The notes under the pieces: generated by a model
What the model was told of the DNA's origin: nothing
What the model saw: the letters and a program-made list of their open reading frames with translations, nothing else
The model's database searches: none
Shown: piece after piece, positions 18,701-28,379 of the stretch
Layout: every line of letters begins with the position of its first letter
Position numbering within the stretch: the stretch's first letter is position 1
Source of the DNA: Pseudomonas flavescens
GTDB lineage: Bacteria; Pseudomonadota; Gammaproteobacteria; Pseudomonadales; Pseudomonadaceae
Direction: 5' to 3'
Assembly: GCF_013408425.1 (NCBI RefSeq)
Contig: NZ_JACBYV010000001.1
Coordinates: 1,426,001 to 1,490,000, forward strand
DNA: 64,000 nucleotides
Made by a program: the position numbers and the translations under genes

Positions 18701-21700
18701 GGTTGTTGAAGAACAGCCTCAAAGGCCTGCTTTCCGGGATGTCGGGTGTGCAACTGGCGGCGAATCGACTGGATAACAGTGCCGCAGGCCTGGTTACCAG
18801 CGGCGCCGATCTGGAAGTTGCCTCCCGCGAACTGGATAACCACGAGGGTGGAACCCTGTCGGCCGCTGCAGCGTTGCAGGTGCGCAGCGAACAGGTGAAC
18901 AACTCCGCCGATGGCCTGCTGGCCAGCGGCAAAGCACTGAGCGTGGTGAGTGGTGAGCTGAACAACCAGAGCGGGCAGATCATCAGTCAGGGTGAACTGG
19001 TGGTCGGCGTCGACCAACTGCTCAATCGCAGTGGCGTGTTGAGCGCCAAGCAGCACCTGCAGCTTGATGCTGGCTCCGTTGCCAACCAGGGCGGGTTGAT
19101 TTCCAGCATGAGCACGCTCGACCTGTCTGCCACCAGCCTGGACTCCAGTGAGCGAGGTGAAGTATCCGCCAAGGGCAATCTGTACCTGCGGGTCGCCGAA
19201 CTCATTCAGCGCCAAGGGTCACTGATTGGCGAAGCGGGCGTCACCGTGGATCTGCAGGGTGGATCGCTGGACAACCGTGCTGGCCTCGTTTCCGCCGCTG
19301 GTCCTCTGCGTATCGATAACCTGAAGGCGTTGAATAACAGCCAGGGTGGAGAGCTCTTTTCGACGCAGTCCTACCTGCTGGCCGCTGAGAGCGTGAACAA
19401 CAGCAACGGTGGCCGGCTGATCAGCAGCGGTACCCTGAGCCTGAACGCACAGACCATTCGCAACGATCAGGCGGGCTTGATCTCCGGCTGGCAAGGCCTG
19501 GCCATCAAGGGGGGCGCGCTGGACAACAGTGCCAAGGGCACAGTGTCGAGCAAGAATGGTGAGCTGAGTATCGAGCTCAGCGACCAGCTGGACAATCGCG
19601 ACGAGGGCGCTCTGGTCAGCCAGGGCAATCAACGCGTCTCGAGCAAAGACCTGATCAACAGTGCAGGCATCATCTCGACTCAGGGAGCGCTCGAACTGAG
19701 TGTCTCGAATGAGCTCGACAACCGCGCCAAGGGCTTGATCAGCTCGCAAAGCACCATGCAGATCGAGGCGCTCAACACCGCCAACCAGGCAGGACAGATC
19801 GTCGCCGGCGAGGCGCTCGCCATTCGTGGTGAGAGCCTGGATAACACGGCAGGTGTGATCACCAGCAACGCAGGTATTCATCTGCAATTGGCAGGTGCAC
19901 TGGTCAATCGCGACAACGCGCAGCTCGCCAGTGCGGGGCCGCTGCGAATCGAAGCGGCATCCGTCGATAACAGGGGCGCAACCCTGGCCAGCCAGAACGT
20001 GCTGCAGCTGCTTGCTGCCAGCTTGAACAACGCCGACGGCGGCACGCTGCTGGCCCGTCAGCAATTGGCGTTGCGCCTGACCGGCGCTCTGGACAACAGT
20101 CGCGATGGCTTGATTTACAGCCAGGCCGGTGAGCTGCTGGTCGAGGCACAGCGCATCCTCAACGACCAGGGCAATTTGCAAAGTGCCAGTAACCTGCAGG
20201 TTACCGCCACCGAGGCGTTCAGCAACCGCGATGGGCGACTGATCAGTAGCGGTGGCAACCTCAACGTGACGGCTGCGAGTCTCGACAATCAGCGTGGCGT
20301 GCTGGATAGCGCGGCCGGCCGGCTGCAGTTGGCAGTTACCGGCGAGTTCGACAACCGCAGTGGTACTGCCCAGGGCCAAACGCTGGACGTAACCGCTGCA
20401 GACATCGACAACGAAGCGGGGCACCTGTCCGGCCTGAACGGCAACGCCGAAATCGACACCGGGTCGCTCAACAACCGTGACGGCGGGCTCTATGCACGGG
20501 GTGATCTCACCGTGCATGCAGCGCATGTCAATAACGGCGGTGGCCAGGTAGCGGCGCGAGCAATCGATTTTAGCCTTGCCGGCGCGCTCGATAACCAGAG
20601 CGGCCTGATCGAAAGCGAACGCTCGCTCCTGCTGCAGGCTGGCAGCGTCGATAACCGACAGGGCCGCTTGCGTTCGCTGGGCAGCACTGGCTTCACCCGC
20701 ATTAACGCCACGAGCCTGGACAACCGCAGCGGCCTGATCGAGACCGCCAACCAAGACCTCTCGGTGCAGGTAGACAGCCTGGTCAACCAGGCTGGGCAGA
20801 TCCGGCACATGGGCAGCGGGTCCTTCGGCCTGGCAACTGCGCAGGTGATGGCCGCGGGCGGCAGCTTCGTCACCGGCAGCGCACTCACCATCGACGCCAG
20901 CAGTTGGGTCAATGACAGCCTTCTGCAAGCAGCCAGCCTCGTTCTGAACGTTGGTCATTTCACGCAGACGGCGACCGGCCGCCTGCTCGCAGCCACGTCT
21001 TTCACCGGCACCGGCGATACCTGGATCAACCAGGGTGTGTTGGCCAGTGACGGCAGCATGAGCGTTGCGCTCACCGGTGGTTACAGCGGTGGTGGTCGTC
21101 TGAGCAGCATCGGCAACCTGACGCTCGATGCCGCGAACCTGAATCTATCGGAAAGCGCCCGTGTCAGCAGTGGTGCGAAGGCTGAAATCGACATCGTCGG
21201 TCAATCGAACAACCGAGGTGTCATCACCGCTGTTGACGGTCTCGCCATCAGCGCAGCCCAGCTTGAAAACTTCGGCACACTGGGTAGCAGCGCCGATCTT
21301 TCAGTCATCGCATCGACGCTCCGTAACGAAAGCGGCTTGATCTTCAGCGGCGCAGATATGGCGCTGCGCGCAGACGAACTCGTCAACTACCAGGCGGATA
21401 TCTACAGCCTGGGCGGCCTGGATATCAGCGGGCGTGTCGACGGCAGCGAAAGCAACCTGATCGACAACAACTCCGGGACCGTTGAAAGCGCCGGTGATAT
21501 GCGCCTCTACGCCAATACCTTGCGCAACCAGCGGGATCGCTTCGCCACTGAGCAACAGCGTGTGTCGGGTAACATACATGTATTCGAAGACGATACCTGC
21601 AGGGGTAACGGTTGTGCGTGGAAGTTCACTTCAGTTGAACGTTACGAAGATGTAATCGTTTCGGGGAGTGCCTCAGCTGCAGGCTTCATTGGCTCGGGTG

Positions 21701-24700
21701 GCAACTTCCAATTCAGCGGTAGCCTGTTGGATAACCGTCACAGCACGGTATCTGCAGGTGGTGATATCACCATTGGCACCGATGTGTTCAATAACATCGG
21801 TGCCGGTGGTGGTGAGGAGCGTTATTTTAACTCTGGTTTATATACGCGCGATCGGCCTACCTATTACAGGTTTATCAACCAGAAGAATTTGTATAACCAG
21901 TACAACGACCCAAACTCGCCTAACTATGCGCCGAGTGCACTGTCCCGCGACGAGATACTCGCCGCCTCTGCGGCTCAGGCCGGTCGTTACGAAACCTCGT
22001 CCTACACGGTGCAGGTAAGTGGAAGTGCCGTAGCTTCCGCCATCGTGCAGGCTGGTGGTGCAGTCAAGGTCACCGCCAGCCAGGAAATCAATAACAGCGT
22101 GCTGCGTTCGCAGACCGCCTACGTTGGCGATACTTCGAAGGGCGTGGATACCACGGTTGCTGCCAGCACCACGCCACTTGTCGCCATTACCACGCAACTG
22201 CCACCAGACCTCGCGCAAAAGCAGATCAATCCCCTGACTCTGCCCGGCTTCAGCCTGCCCACTGGCCAGAATGGCCTGTTCCGCCTCAATCAGCAGGGCG
22301 GGCAGCAAACCGGAGCGACGTCCGTAACTGGCATTGCCGGCCCTGCAGCCGTCGTCGGTCAGGGCATTGTCGTCGGCAGCCAGGAGCAACATGCCGCAGC
22401 CTCGGCCCTGAGTGGGCAGCAGATTGCCGTGCCAGGTGGCACCAGTGCTGGTCAGGTGCCAGTCGTTGCAGGCGTAACGGCACCGTTGGCCGTAGACGGT
22501 GTAGCCACGCTGGGCCAGCCGGTCGTACCTGGTAGCAGCCACAAGTACTTGGTCGAGACCAACCCAGCATTCGCCAACCTGGGTAACTTCCTCAACTCCG
22601 ACTACATGCTGAGCAGGTTGGGTTTCGATCCGGATCTGGCGCAAAAGCGCCTGGGTGATGGCCTCTACGAGCAGCGCCTGATCCGCGATGCAATCACGGC
22701 CCGCACTGGCCAGCGCTTTATCGCCGGGCTGGACAGCGACGAAGCCATGTTCCGCTACCTGATGAACAATGCCATCGCCAGCAAAGAGTCGCTGCAGCTC
22801 ACCGTGGGCGTGAGTTTGAGCGCCGCTCAGGTGGCGGCGCTGACCCACGACATCGTGTGGATGGAAGAGGTCGAGGTCGCCGGGGAGAAGGTACTGGCCC
22901 CCGTGCTCTACATGGCACAGCCAGCAAACCGCCTGATGGCTAATGGTGCGCTGATCCAGGGCCGCGACGTGACGCTGATCAGTGGCGGCTCGCTGAACAA
23001 CAGCGGCACCCTGCGTGCCAGCAACAACCTCTCGGCCACCGCCGCGAATATCGAAAACCGCGGCCTGATCGAGGCCGGCAAGCGCCTCGAGCTGATGGCG
23101 ACCGACAGCATTCGCAATGCCGCTGGCGGCATCATCTCCGGGCGTGACGTGAGCCTGGTCGCGCGTGATGGCGACATCATCAACGAGCGCACCATCACCA
23201 CGATTACGGGCAGTAACCGGGACAATCAGTACCGCGCCGACGTAGCGACCGCCGCCTCGCGTATCGAAGCGGCCAATGACCTGAGCGCAATCGCGGGCCG
23301 CGATGTGCAGAGTTTGGGCAGCGTCATCAAGGCCGGCGGCGATGCCCGCATCGAAGCCGGGCGCGATGCCCTGATCGCCAGCCAGCGTGAACAGGACTCC
23401 TACAGTTACCAAGGGCGCCGTGAGCGGGGTAGTCAGTACCAGGTCACGCAGCATGGAAGCGACGTGCAGGTGGGCGGCGATCTAGCCATCAGCGCCGGCC
23501 GCGACCTCGGCGTGATTGCCAGCCGCGTCGAAGCGGCCGGGGATATCGACCTGAAGGCCGCGGAAAACATGGTGATCGCCGCGGCCGCGAACGAAAGCCA
23601 TAAAGAGTCCTTCTACAAGCACGCTGGCAAGAAGGTCGAGCGCGCCGAGACCAGCGTCAGTCAGCAAGCATCGGTGATTGAAGCGGGCGGCAACTTCACC
23701 AGCGTGTCCGGCAACGACACCACGCTGATTGGCAGCCAGATCCACGCTAGCGAAGAGGCTTACCTTTACGCCGGTGGTGACATCGATCTCGATGCTGCCC
23801 AGAACTTCGATTACAGCTACTTCTACAAGAAGAAAAAAGGCGGCATGTTCAGCAGCAGTAAGCTGCAGATGTCCGAGTCCTCCAACAGCGAAGCGGTATC
23901 CTCCTACATTACCTCGGGGAGCGATCTGACGCTGCGTGCCGATAAGGACATCGCCGCACGCGGTGCCCAGCTGATCAGCGATTCGGACATCTATCTGCGC
24001 GCCGGTGGCGATGTCGTGCTCGATGCGGCCCAGAACTCCAGCAGCCAGGCCAACGCCAAGGCTAAAAGCGGTCTGTTCTCCAGCAAGGCGAAAACCAGCA
24101 GTTCTGAGTCAACGACGCTTACCGGCACTCGACTCGACGGCCAGAACATCGTCATCGAAGCCAATGACGATATTGCACTGCGCGCCGCAGGCCTGCGTGC
24201 TGACGACGCCATCATCCTGGATGCTGGGCGCGATGTATCGGTAGGTACTGCAGTGGCCTCGCAGCAGTCGAGCCAGTCGAGCAAGTCCAGCTCATTGAAG
24301 TGGCACATCTTCGACTCGCTCGCCACCAATGGCTCTTTGACGCTCGAGCAGAAATCCAAGGGCGCTCAGTCGTCATCCTCCCAGGAGGTTGGCAGCACGC
24401 TCAGCGGCGCCACCATTGACGTGACCAGCGGCCGCGATACTGCGGTTCGGGGCAGCACCCTGGTCGCTGATAGCGATATCAACGTAGCGGCTGGGCGCAA
24501 TCTGCTGATCACCAGTGGTGAGGCCAAGGATGATTCCAGCGCGCGTTCCAACTCCAAGAAGTCCGGCGAGATCGGTAGTTGGTGGCAGGGGGCGACCGGT
24601 GTGGTCGGCGTCAAGCAAAGCAGCCAGAACAGCACCACTCAGCAACTGGGTAGCCAGATTGCCTCGCTGGGTGGGGATGTCGATCTGAAAGCGGGTGAAG

Positions 24701-27567
24701 CCTATCGCCAGCAGGCCAGCCAGGTTATCGCGCCGCAGGGTGATGTTTCGATCACGGCCAAGCGTGTCGACATCGAAGCAGGGTATGACCTGCTCAGTTC
24801 CAGCCAGAAGCAAAGCTCCAACCGTACCGCTCTTGGCGGCACCGTAAGCGTGCCGTTGATCGACGCTGTGCAGGGCGCGCAACGCATGATCAATGCTGCG
24901 GGTGACACCAAGGATGGGCGCTTGACTGCGTTGGCTGCCGCCAACACGGCGATGAGTGGTTACGAGGCTTATCAAAGTGCCCAGACCTTGGCGACTGGGA
25001 ATTTCACGGGTGTCAAAATCAGTGTCAACCTGAGCAATAGCCAAAGCCAGAGTGGCGGAACTCAGTCCGGTCAGAATGTGGTCGCCAGCAGCGTCGCGGC
25101 AGGCCGCGACATCGCTATCAAGGCAACCGGTGATGGTGACGCCAGCAACCTGAACATTGTGGGTAGCACCATCGATGCGGGGCGTAACGTATCGCTCGAT
25201 GCGGATGGCAGCATCAACCTCATCTCAGCGCAAAACACTGCCAATCAGGAGGGCAAGAACAGCAACAGCGGTTGGAGTGCAGGCGTTGGTTTCGGCGTGG
25301 GGCAGCAGAACGGCTTCACCATCGAGCTGGCGGCGAACAAAGGCAGAGGCTCGTCTGAAGGTGAGGCGATCACCCATGCCAATACCCTAGTAAACGCTGG
25401 CGAGAAAGTCGCCCTGAACAGTGGTGGTGACACCAATCTGAAAGGCGCTGTAGTCACCGCCAAGCAAGTTACCGCCGAAGTGGGTGGCGACTTGAATCTT
25501 GCCAGCCAACAAGACATCGACAACTACAAATCCAAACAGCAAAACGCGGGCGTTGGGCTGAGCCTGTGCATCCCGCCGATCTGCGGTGGGGTGTCCACGG
25601 TCTCTGGCAGCGTTAGCCAACAGAAAATCAACAGTGAATACGCGAGCGTCGGTCAACAGACGGGGATCAAGGCGGGCGACAACGGCTTCCAGGTCAACGT
25701 TGGCGGCAATACGGACCTGCAGGGCGCCATTATTGCCAGCAATGACAAAGCCGTAGCGGACGGCAAGAACAGCCTGACGACCGGCACGCTGACGCATTCC
25801 GATATCGAGAACAAAGCCGAATACAAGGCCACCAGTATCAGCCTGAGCGGTAGCTACAGCACAGCGGGTCGTGACAAGAAGACTGGTGAGATAGAACGTG
25901 ACAAGGATAACAACATCAAGCAAGAGGCGGTTGGGAGTGCAGGTACACCAATCGCGCTAAGTGCCAGCGGCAAGGAAAAGAGCACAACACATAGCGGTAT
26001 CAGTGGTGGGGCCATCACCATCACCGACGAGGCGAAGCAGCAGGAACTGACAGGCCAGACTGCTGAGCAAGCAGTTGCCGATGTCAATCGTGATGTCTCC
26101 AGTGACAGAGACGGTAGCAACACTCTCAAACCGATCTTTGATCGCAAGGAAGTCGAAGCTGGCTTCGAGATCACTGAGCAGTTCGTACGTAATGTGGGCA
26201 CTTTTCTGGAGCAGCGCTCGCTCGCCTCTACGGATGCCAAGAAGAAACTGGCTGAGGAGAACGCTAAGCCTGTTGAGCAGCGTGACAAAGTAAAAATCGA
26301 TCAGCTCAAGGACATCATTGACAGTAATGCCACCTGGGAGATTGGTGGGCTAGGGCGGACTCTGGTTTCCGCTATCAGCGGTGCGGCCGGGGGCAATGTC
26401 ACTGGTGGTGGATCACAGCTTCTCCAGGGCGCAGCGGTCAGTTATCTCCAAGGTTTAGCAGCTGAAAAGGTCAAGGGGATTGCTGATGAGTTGAAGTCCG
26501 AAACAGCACGCGCGGCCTTGCATGCAATCGTCGGGTGTGCGGGTGCAGCTGCACAAAGCCAGAGTTGTGGTGCAGGTGCCTTGGGCGGCAGCGCGAGCGT
26601 GGTGCTGAACAATTTGATTGATCAGTTGAGCGATCAAACTGCTGAGGGCATGACGGATGCACAGAAGCAGAATCGCCTGAATTTGATTGGCAGCCTGGTC
26701 GCGGGTATTACGGCTGCCGCGGGGGGCGAGGCTGCGGTTGCGGCGAATGCGGCGCAGATTGAGACTGCTCACAACTGGCTGTATACCGAAGAAATTACTT
26801 CTTGGCACGAAGAAAGAGCCAAGTGTTCGAATGAGAGCTGCAAAAAAGATGTAAATAAGAAATATGCAGAGATGAGCTCTGAACGAGATGAGTCTCTCAG
26901 TGCGATTTGCAAACTAAATATTGCTGTATGTATTGGCTTGAAAGATTCCCTGTTGGGTCAAGCGGATGCTAACAACGAGCTGGCTCGTTCACTTGGTATA
27001 GAAGAAGCTGGTATTGTTAAGTGGATTCAGGAAAATTCAAACCAAGCTGTTATCGATACGGTAGTCTCGGAATATAATTCACAAAATAAAGGTGAGGCAT
27101 ACGGCCTTCTCGCAAGCCTCTTTATGGCAGCTCTTTCTCCTACGGGAGGGAAAGCTCAAAAGCCAAATGGTAATGATGGGGAGGGGGGGGATAAATCACC
27201 TAGCGGTGGTGACAAAAAAATACCCAACCCTGACGGACGTCTAGGGAAAGCGAGTACCCGGGAGCATGTTGAACAAGTAGCTGCACAGTTGGAAAAAATG
27301 GGTTATAAAGTTACTGGTGGTGGCGGTGTGGATCGCTCTAAAGAGGAGTACATCCCCGGTGCTGGCGGTAGCAGAAAAGGTTCTGCATATCCGGATATTA
27401 CAGCTGTAAAAATAGATTTGAACGGGAAGGAGATTACCGTTCGCGTGAATACAATTGATACTTTAAAGGATGGGTTTACACCTACAAAACGGGAAGCTAG
27501 AAACGCAGAGCGCATAAAAGCTTTGAAACCAGACGATATCCTTATTTTAATTCCTAAGCCTAAATAA
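15709..27567 (+). CDS. cdiA: CdiA contact-dependent inhibition exoprotein with nuclease-like C-terminal toxin
   Basis: The 3952-residue filamentous exoprotein starts with a signal peptide (IALILAGVMFLNPIAATAA) and a TPS secretion domain (NPNL at about 98, NPHGIT at about 144). FHA-1 repeats of the form LDNxxGxxxS follow to about residue 1900, then a less repetitive segment that in CDI proteins holds the receptor-binding region, FHA-2 repeats from about 2400, and a pretoxin domain with ETAHNWLYTEE at about 3685 where VENN-type motifs usually lie. From about 26.8 kb GC drops, marking an exchangeable CdiA-CT of some 270 residues. The last 110 residues (EHVEQVAAQLEKMGYKV, SAYPDITAVKI, VNTIDT, ILIPKPK) resemble PD-(D/E)XK nuclease toxins; this activity is inferred. 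A G8 tract (27183-27190) and an A7 tract (27213-27219) lie at the hinge just before this domain. Confidence 0.94.
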   Translation: MDVRSPLFQNIALILAGVMFLNPIAATAAQLTVDAQAGGNTSLGQAANGVPIVNIATPNGSGLSHNKFTDYNVGQQGLILNNATERLQSTQQGGIIIGNPNLGGSNLQGRAAGVILNEVTGSNRSQLKGYTEVAGQAANVIVANPHGITCDGCGFINTPRATLSTGAPVIENGQLRSFDVNGGDIAIEGAGLNASNVDQFDLITRSAKLNAELHAKRLNVITGRNDVDAATLQAIAKADDGSEKPQLAIDSSALGGMYAGAIRLVGTEAGVGVKLAGDMAASAGDIQIDANGQLTLSRIAARDNLHIVAGSAELTGPAYAGSNVAIRATAELSNKQSLAAANSIDIQAGRLDNAGIIEAGVNNDNSRNASGDVRIDATEVRNAGRALASRELKVDTKALDNQGGVLSGQALASVKAGSMNNQQGRLLSQGDVQVSASSLDNGNTGLVSGGKSVSLQVGELANRGGEISSQKSVAISSTELDNRSGRVIGEQGVDLDVAGRMLNAQGVVSSNVQLAVKAAELNNSGSGTLVSQGTLSARVDGVLDNSADGALIAKTQLDVSAGVTNNSKAGLLSGNVLNLSGDALDNRGGRILADEQLGLSLSRADNSAGGVIDSRGSLHATTTLLSNQNGGRVIADGDLNLRAELIENAAQGKIASQGDLTAQVTEFNQQGGQLLSQGRLSLQGQRLDNGGGGLLAAGNGIDLRVASVDNRGGEISSAGRVKVTGQTFDNSASGLLLGDSGLQLAVQRVLNHTKGVLGGRDGLLLDGESLDNSAGGTLSSLAALQLNLRGKLDNREGLVTGEGQVKLTANELDNRSGALSSAGDLVIEVAQVDNRAGRLLTDSQVDIASVSLDNRQAGTISGKTGVGIDTDSLTNDDAGRITSGAGLNLIADTVSSNGGRIAATGPVSVTTGTLDQRAGQLVSESTLSVDLGQGALDNSQGGLIASKGVLALNNVGALNNSQSGEISSDLSFVLAAKSLDNSGGRVISAQQLQVRIDGLLKNSLKGLLSGMSGVQLAANRLDNSAAGLVTSGADLEVASRELDNHEGGTLSAAAALQVRSEQVNNSADGLLASGKALSVVSGELNNQSGQIISQGELVVGVDQLLNRSGVLSAKQHLQLDAGSVANQGGLISSMSTLDLSATSLDSSERGEVSAKGNLYLRVAELIQRQGSLIGEAGVTVDLQGGSLDNRAGLVSAAGPLRIDNLKALNNSQGGELFSTQSYLLAAESVNNSNGGRLISSGTLSLNAQTIRNDQAGLISGWQGLAIKGGALDNSAKGTVSSKNGELSIELSDQLDNRDEGALVSQGNQRVSSKDLINSAGIISTQGALELSVSNELDNRAKGLISSQSTMQIEALNTANQAGQIVAGEALAIRGESLDNTAGVITSNAGIHLQLAGALVNRDNAQLASAGPLRIEAASVDNRGATLASQNVLQLLAASLNNADGGTLLARQQLALRLTGALDNSRDGLIYSQAGELLVEAQRILNDQGNLQSASNLQVTATEAFSNRDGRLISSGGNLNVTAASLDNQRGVLDSAAGRLQLAVTGEFDNRSGTAQGQTLDVTAADIDNEAGHLSGLNGNAEIDTGSLNNRDGGLYARGDLTVHAAHVNNGGGQVAARAIDFSLAGALDNQSGLIESERSLLLQAGSVDNRQGRLRSLGSTGFTRINATSLDNRSGLIETANQDLSVQVDSLVNQAGQIRHMGSGSFGLATAQVMAAGGSFVTGSALTIDASSWVNDSLLQAASLVLNVGHFTQTATGRLLAATSFTGTGDTWINQGVLASDGSMSVALTGGYSGGGRLSSIGNLTLDAANLNLSESARVSSGAKAEIDIVGQSNNRGVITAVDGLAISAAQLENFGTLGSSADLSVIASTLRNESGLIFSGADMALRADELVNYQADIYSLGGLDISGRVDGSESNLIDNNSGTVESAGDMRLYANTLRNQRDRFATEQQRVSGNIHVFEDDTCRGNGCAWKFTSVERYEDVIVSGSASAAGFIGSGGNFQFSGSLLDNRHSTVSAGGDITIGTDVFNNIGAGGGEERYFNSGLYTRDRPTYYRFINQKNLYNQYNDPNSPNYAPSALSRDEILAASAAQAGRYETSSYTVQVSGSAVASAIVQAGGAVKVTASQEINNSVLRSQTAYVGDTSKGVDTTVAASTTPLVAITTQLPPDLAQKQINPLTLPGFSLPTGQNGLFRLNQQGGQQTGATSVTGIAGPAAVVGQGIVVGSQEQHAAASALSGQQIAVPGGTSAGQVPVVAGVTAPLAVDGVATLGQPVVPGSSHKYLVETNPAFANLGNFLNSDYMLSRLGFDPDLAQKRLGDGLYEQRLIRDAITARTGQRFIAGLDSDEAMFRYLMNNAIASKESLQLTVGVSLSAAQVAALTHDIVWMEEVEVAGEKVLAPVLYMAQPANRLMANGALIQGRDVTLISGGSLNNSGTLRASNNLSATAANIENRGLIEAGKRLELMATDSIRNAAGGIISGRDVSLVARDGDIINERTITTITGSNRDNQYRADVATAASRIEAANDLSAIAGRDVQSLGSVIKAGGDARIEAGRDALIASQREQDSYSYQGRRERGSQYQVTQHGSDVQVGGDLAISAGRDLGVIASRVEAAGDIDLKAAENMVIAAAANESHKESFYKHAGKKVERAETSVSQQASVIEAGGNFTSVSGNDTTLIGSQIHASEEAYLYAGGDIDLDAAQNFDYSYFYKKKKGGMFSSSKLQMSESSNSEAVSSYITSGSDLTLRADKDIAARGAQLISDSDIYLRAGGDVVLDAAQNSSSQANAKAKSGLFSSKAKTSSSESTTLTGTRLDGQNIVIEANDDIALRAAGLRADDAIILDAGRDVSVGTAVASQQSSQSSKSSSLKWHIFDSLATNGSLTLEQKSKGAQSSSSQEVGSTLSGATIDVTSGRDTAVRGSTLVADSDINVAAGRNLLITSGEAKDDSSARSNSKKSGEIGSWWQGATGVVGVKQSSQNSTTQQLGSQIASLGGDVDLKAGEAYRQQASQVIAPQGDVSITAKRVDIEAGYDLLSSSQKQSSNRTALGGTVSVPLIDAVQGAQRMINAAGDTKDGRLTALAAANTAMSGYEAYQSAQTLATGNFTGVKISVNLSNSQSQSGGTQSGQNVVASSVAAGRDIAIKATGDGDASNLNIVGSTIDAGRNVSLDADGSINLISAQNTANQEGKNSNSGWSAGVGFGVGQQNGFTIELAANKGRGSSEGEAITHANTLVNAGEKVALNSGGDTNLKGAVVTAKQVTAEVGGDLNLASQQDIDNYKSKQQNAGVGLSLCIPPICGGVSTVSGSVSQQKINSEYASVGQQTGIKAGDNGFQVNVGGNTDLQGAIIASNDKAVADGKNSLTTGTLTHSDIENKAEYKATSISLSGSYSTAGRDKKTGEIERDKDNNIKQEAVGSAGTPIALSASGKEKSTTHSGISGGAITITDEAKQQELTGQTAEQAVADVNRDVSSDRDGSNTLKPIFDRKEVEAGFEITEQFVRNVGTFLEQRSLASTDAKKKLAEENAKPVEQRDKVKIDQLKDIIDSNATWEIGGLGRTLVSAISGAAGGNVTGGGSQLLQGAAVSYLQGLAAEKVKGIADELKSETARAALHAIVGCAGAAAQSQSCGAGALGGSASVVLNNLIDQLSDQTAEGMTDAQKQNRLNLIGSLVAGITAAAGGEAAVAANAAQIETAHNWLYTEEITSWHEERAKCSNESCKKDVNKKYAEMSSERDESLSAICKLNIAVCIGLKDSLLGQADANNELARSLGIEEAGIVKWIQENSNQAVIDTVVSEYNSQNKGEAYGLLASLFMAALSPTGGKAQKPNGNDGEGGDKSPSGGDKKIPNPDGRLGKASTREHVEQVAAQLEKMGYKVTGGGGVDRSKEEYIPGAGGSRKGSAYPDITAVKIDLNGKEITVRVNTIDTLKDGFTPTKREARNAERIKALKPDDILILIPKPK

Positions 27568-27569
27568 TT

Positions 27570-28118
27570 ATGAGTAAAAAAAACATTCATTTCTTTGCAA
27601 TGCGAGATGACTTGGTTGAGGTTTTGGATGCGGCCAAGCAAATCATGAGCTTCAAATTTGCCCAGGGAACAGACGATGAGAGATTACCGATTGTTTATCA
27701 ATCAGTATTAGATGTGCCGGGATTTTCGGTAGCTACGTCTGGAGATCAGAATCATTGCCCAAGGTATCTTCTTATACCTGAGGATGCCTTGCCTGTGCCC
27801 CGAACAGTGGTGATGAATGACGGCAGAGTAAGAAACTTCTTGAATGAAGGGGGGCAGCCGAGCAGTGTGAGCTTGATTCCAGGAGGACTATATTCATCTG
27901 GGGGGATTATTATTGCAGGCGATATTAATACAATGACAGCGGATCAATGGACCCAAAATTTGCACAAAGTTCTCCGGAAATTTTTCACAATGCATTTCAA
28001 GAGGGTCAATGGTGTGTATGTAGGGAAACAGGCTTACCAAAAACTCAAAGAGGGCTGGCGGTTAAATTCTAGTATAAAGGCACCAGTGTTCACGGATTTG
28101 GCTGAACCGCTCTCATAA
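27570..28118 (+). CDS. cdiI: Probable CdiI immunity protein
   Basis: The gene starts two bases after the cdiA stop, the standard place for the immunity gene that protects against the cognate CdiA-CT. The product is 182 residues, soluble, without signal peptide, and AT-richer than the core genome. I do not recognise its family. Its C-terminal third (RVNGVYVGKQAYQKLKEGW) is repeated in an inverted gene fragment 260 bp downstream, evidence that it belongs to an allelic family that is exchanged at this locus. Function is assigned from position. Confidence 0.8.
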   Translation: MSKKNIHFFAMRDDLVEVLDAAKQIMSFKFAQGTDDERLPIVYQSVLDVPGFSVATSGDQNHCPRYLLIPEDALPVPRTVVMNDGRVRNFLNEGGQPSSVSLIPGGLYSSGGIIIAGDINTMTADQWTQNLHKVLRKFFTMHFKRVNGVYVGKQAYQKLKEGWRLNSSIKAPVFTDLAEPLS

Positions 28119-28379
28119 AAGGAACCCAAGACTACTGAGTCCTGTGTTTGTTAGTTACGACGAAATATTTACTCTCCTCCAGCTCTCAGGGAAAAGGCAG
28201 ACCGATTGCACCAAATCAATGGGGTTAGAGTCATTGATTCCGACAAGACAGAAGGGTAACCGGAGCACTCTTAGGGTTGATCAGCGAAGCGTAATCCGCC
28301 GTTTACGGCGACTTGATCAGTGTGTGCCGAGGGTCAATCGTTCTTTAAAAGGTAGATATGCCGACCCCATAACCGGCAC
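28119..28379. other. Region after cdiI with repeat remnants
   Basis: No intact gene. It contains a solitary RAYT-type terminus (28214-28239, listed) and, at about 28281-28300, the motif TCAGCGAAGCGTAATCCGCC, which looks like a REP-type palindrome arm found in Pseudomonas genomes. A 79-codon ORF crosses both and is probably not real. Confidence 0.5.
28214..28239 (+). repeat. Solitary RAYT-type terminus (GGGGTTAGAGTCATTGATT)
   Basis: These 26 bases match the left terminus of the second RAYT element (30118-30144) at all but two positions, with no transposase attached. It is either a solo REP-like unit or the scar of a lost element, directly behind the cdiI gene. Confidence 0.75.

Noticed and set aside
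16597..20958. Long minus-strand ORFs opposite cdiA (872 and 579 codons)
   Set aside because: They arise because the repetitive, GC-rich FHA repeats avoid stops on the other strand; no start signals or domains.
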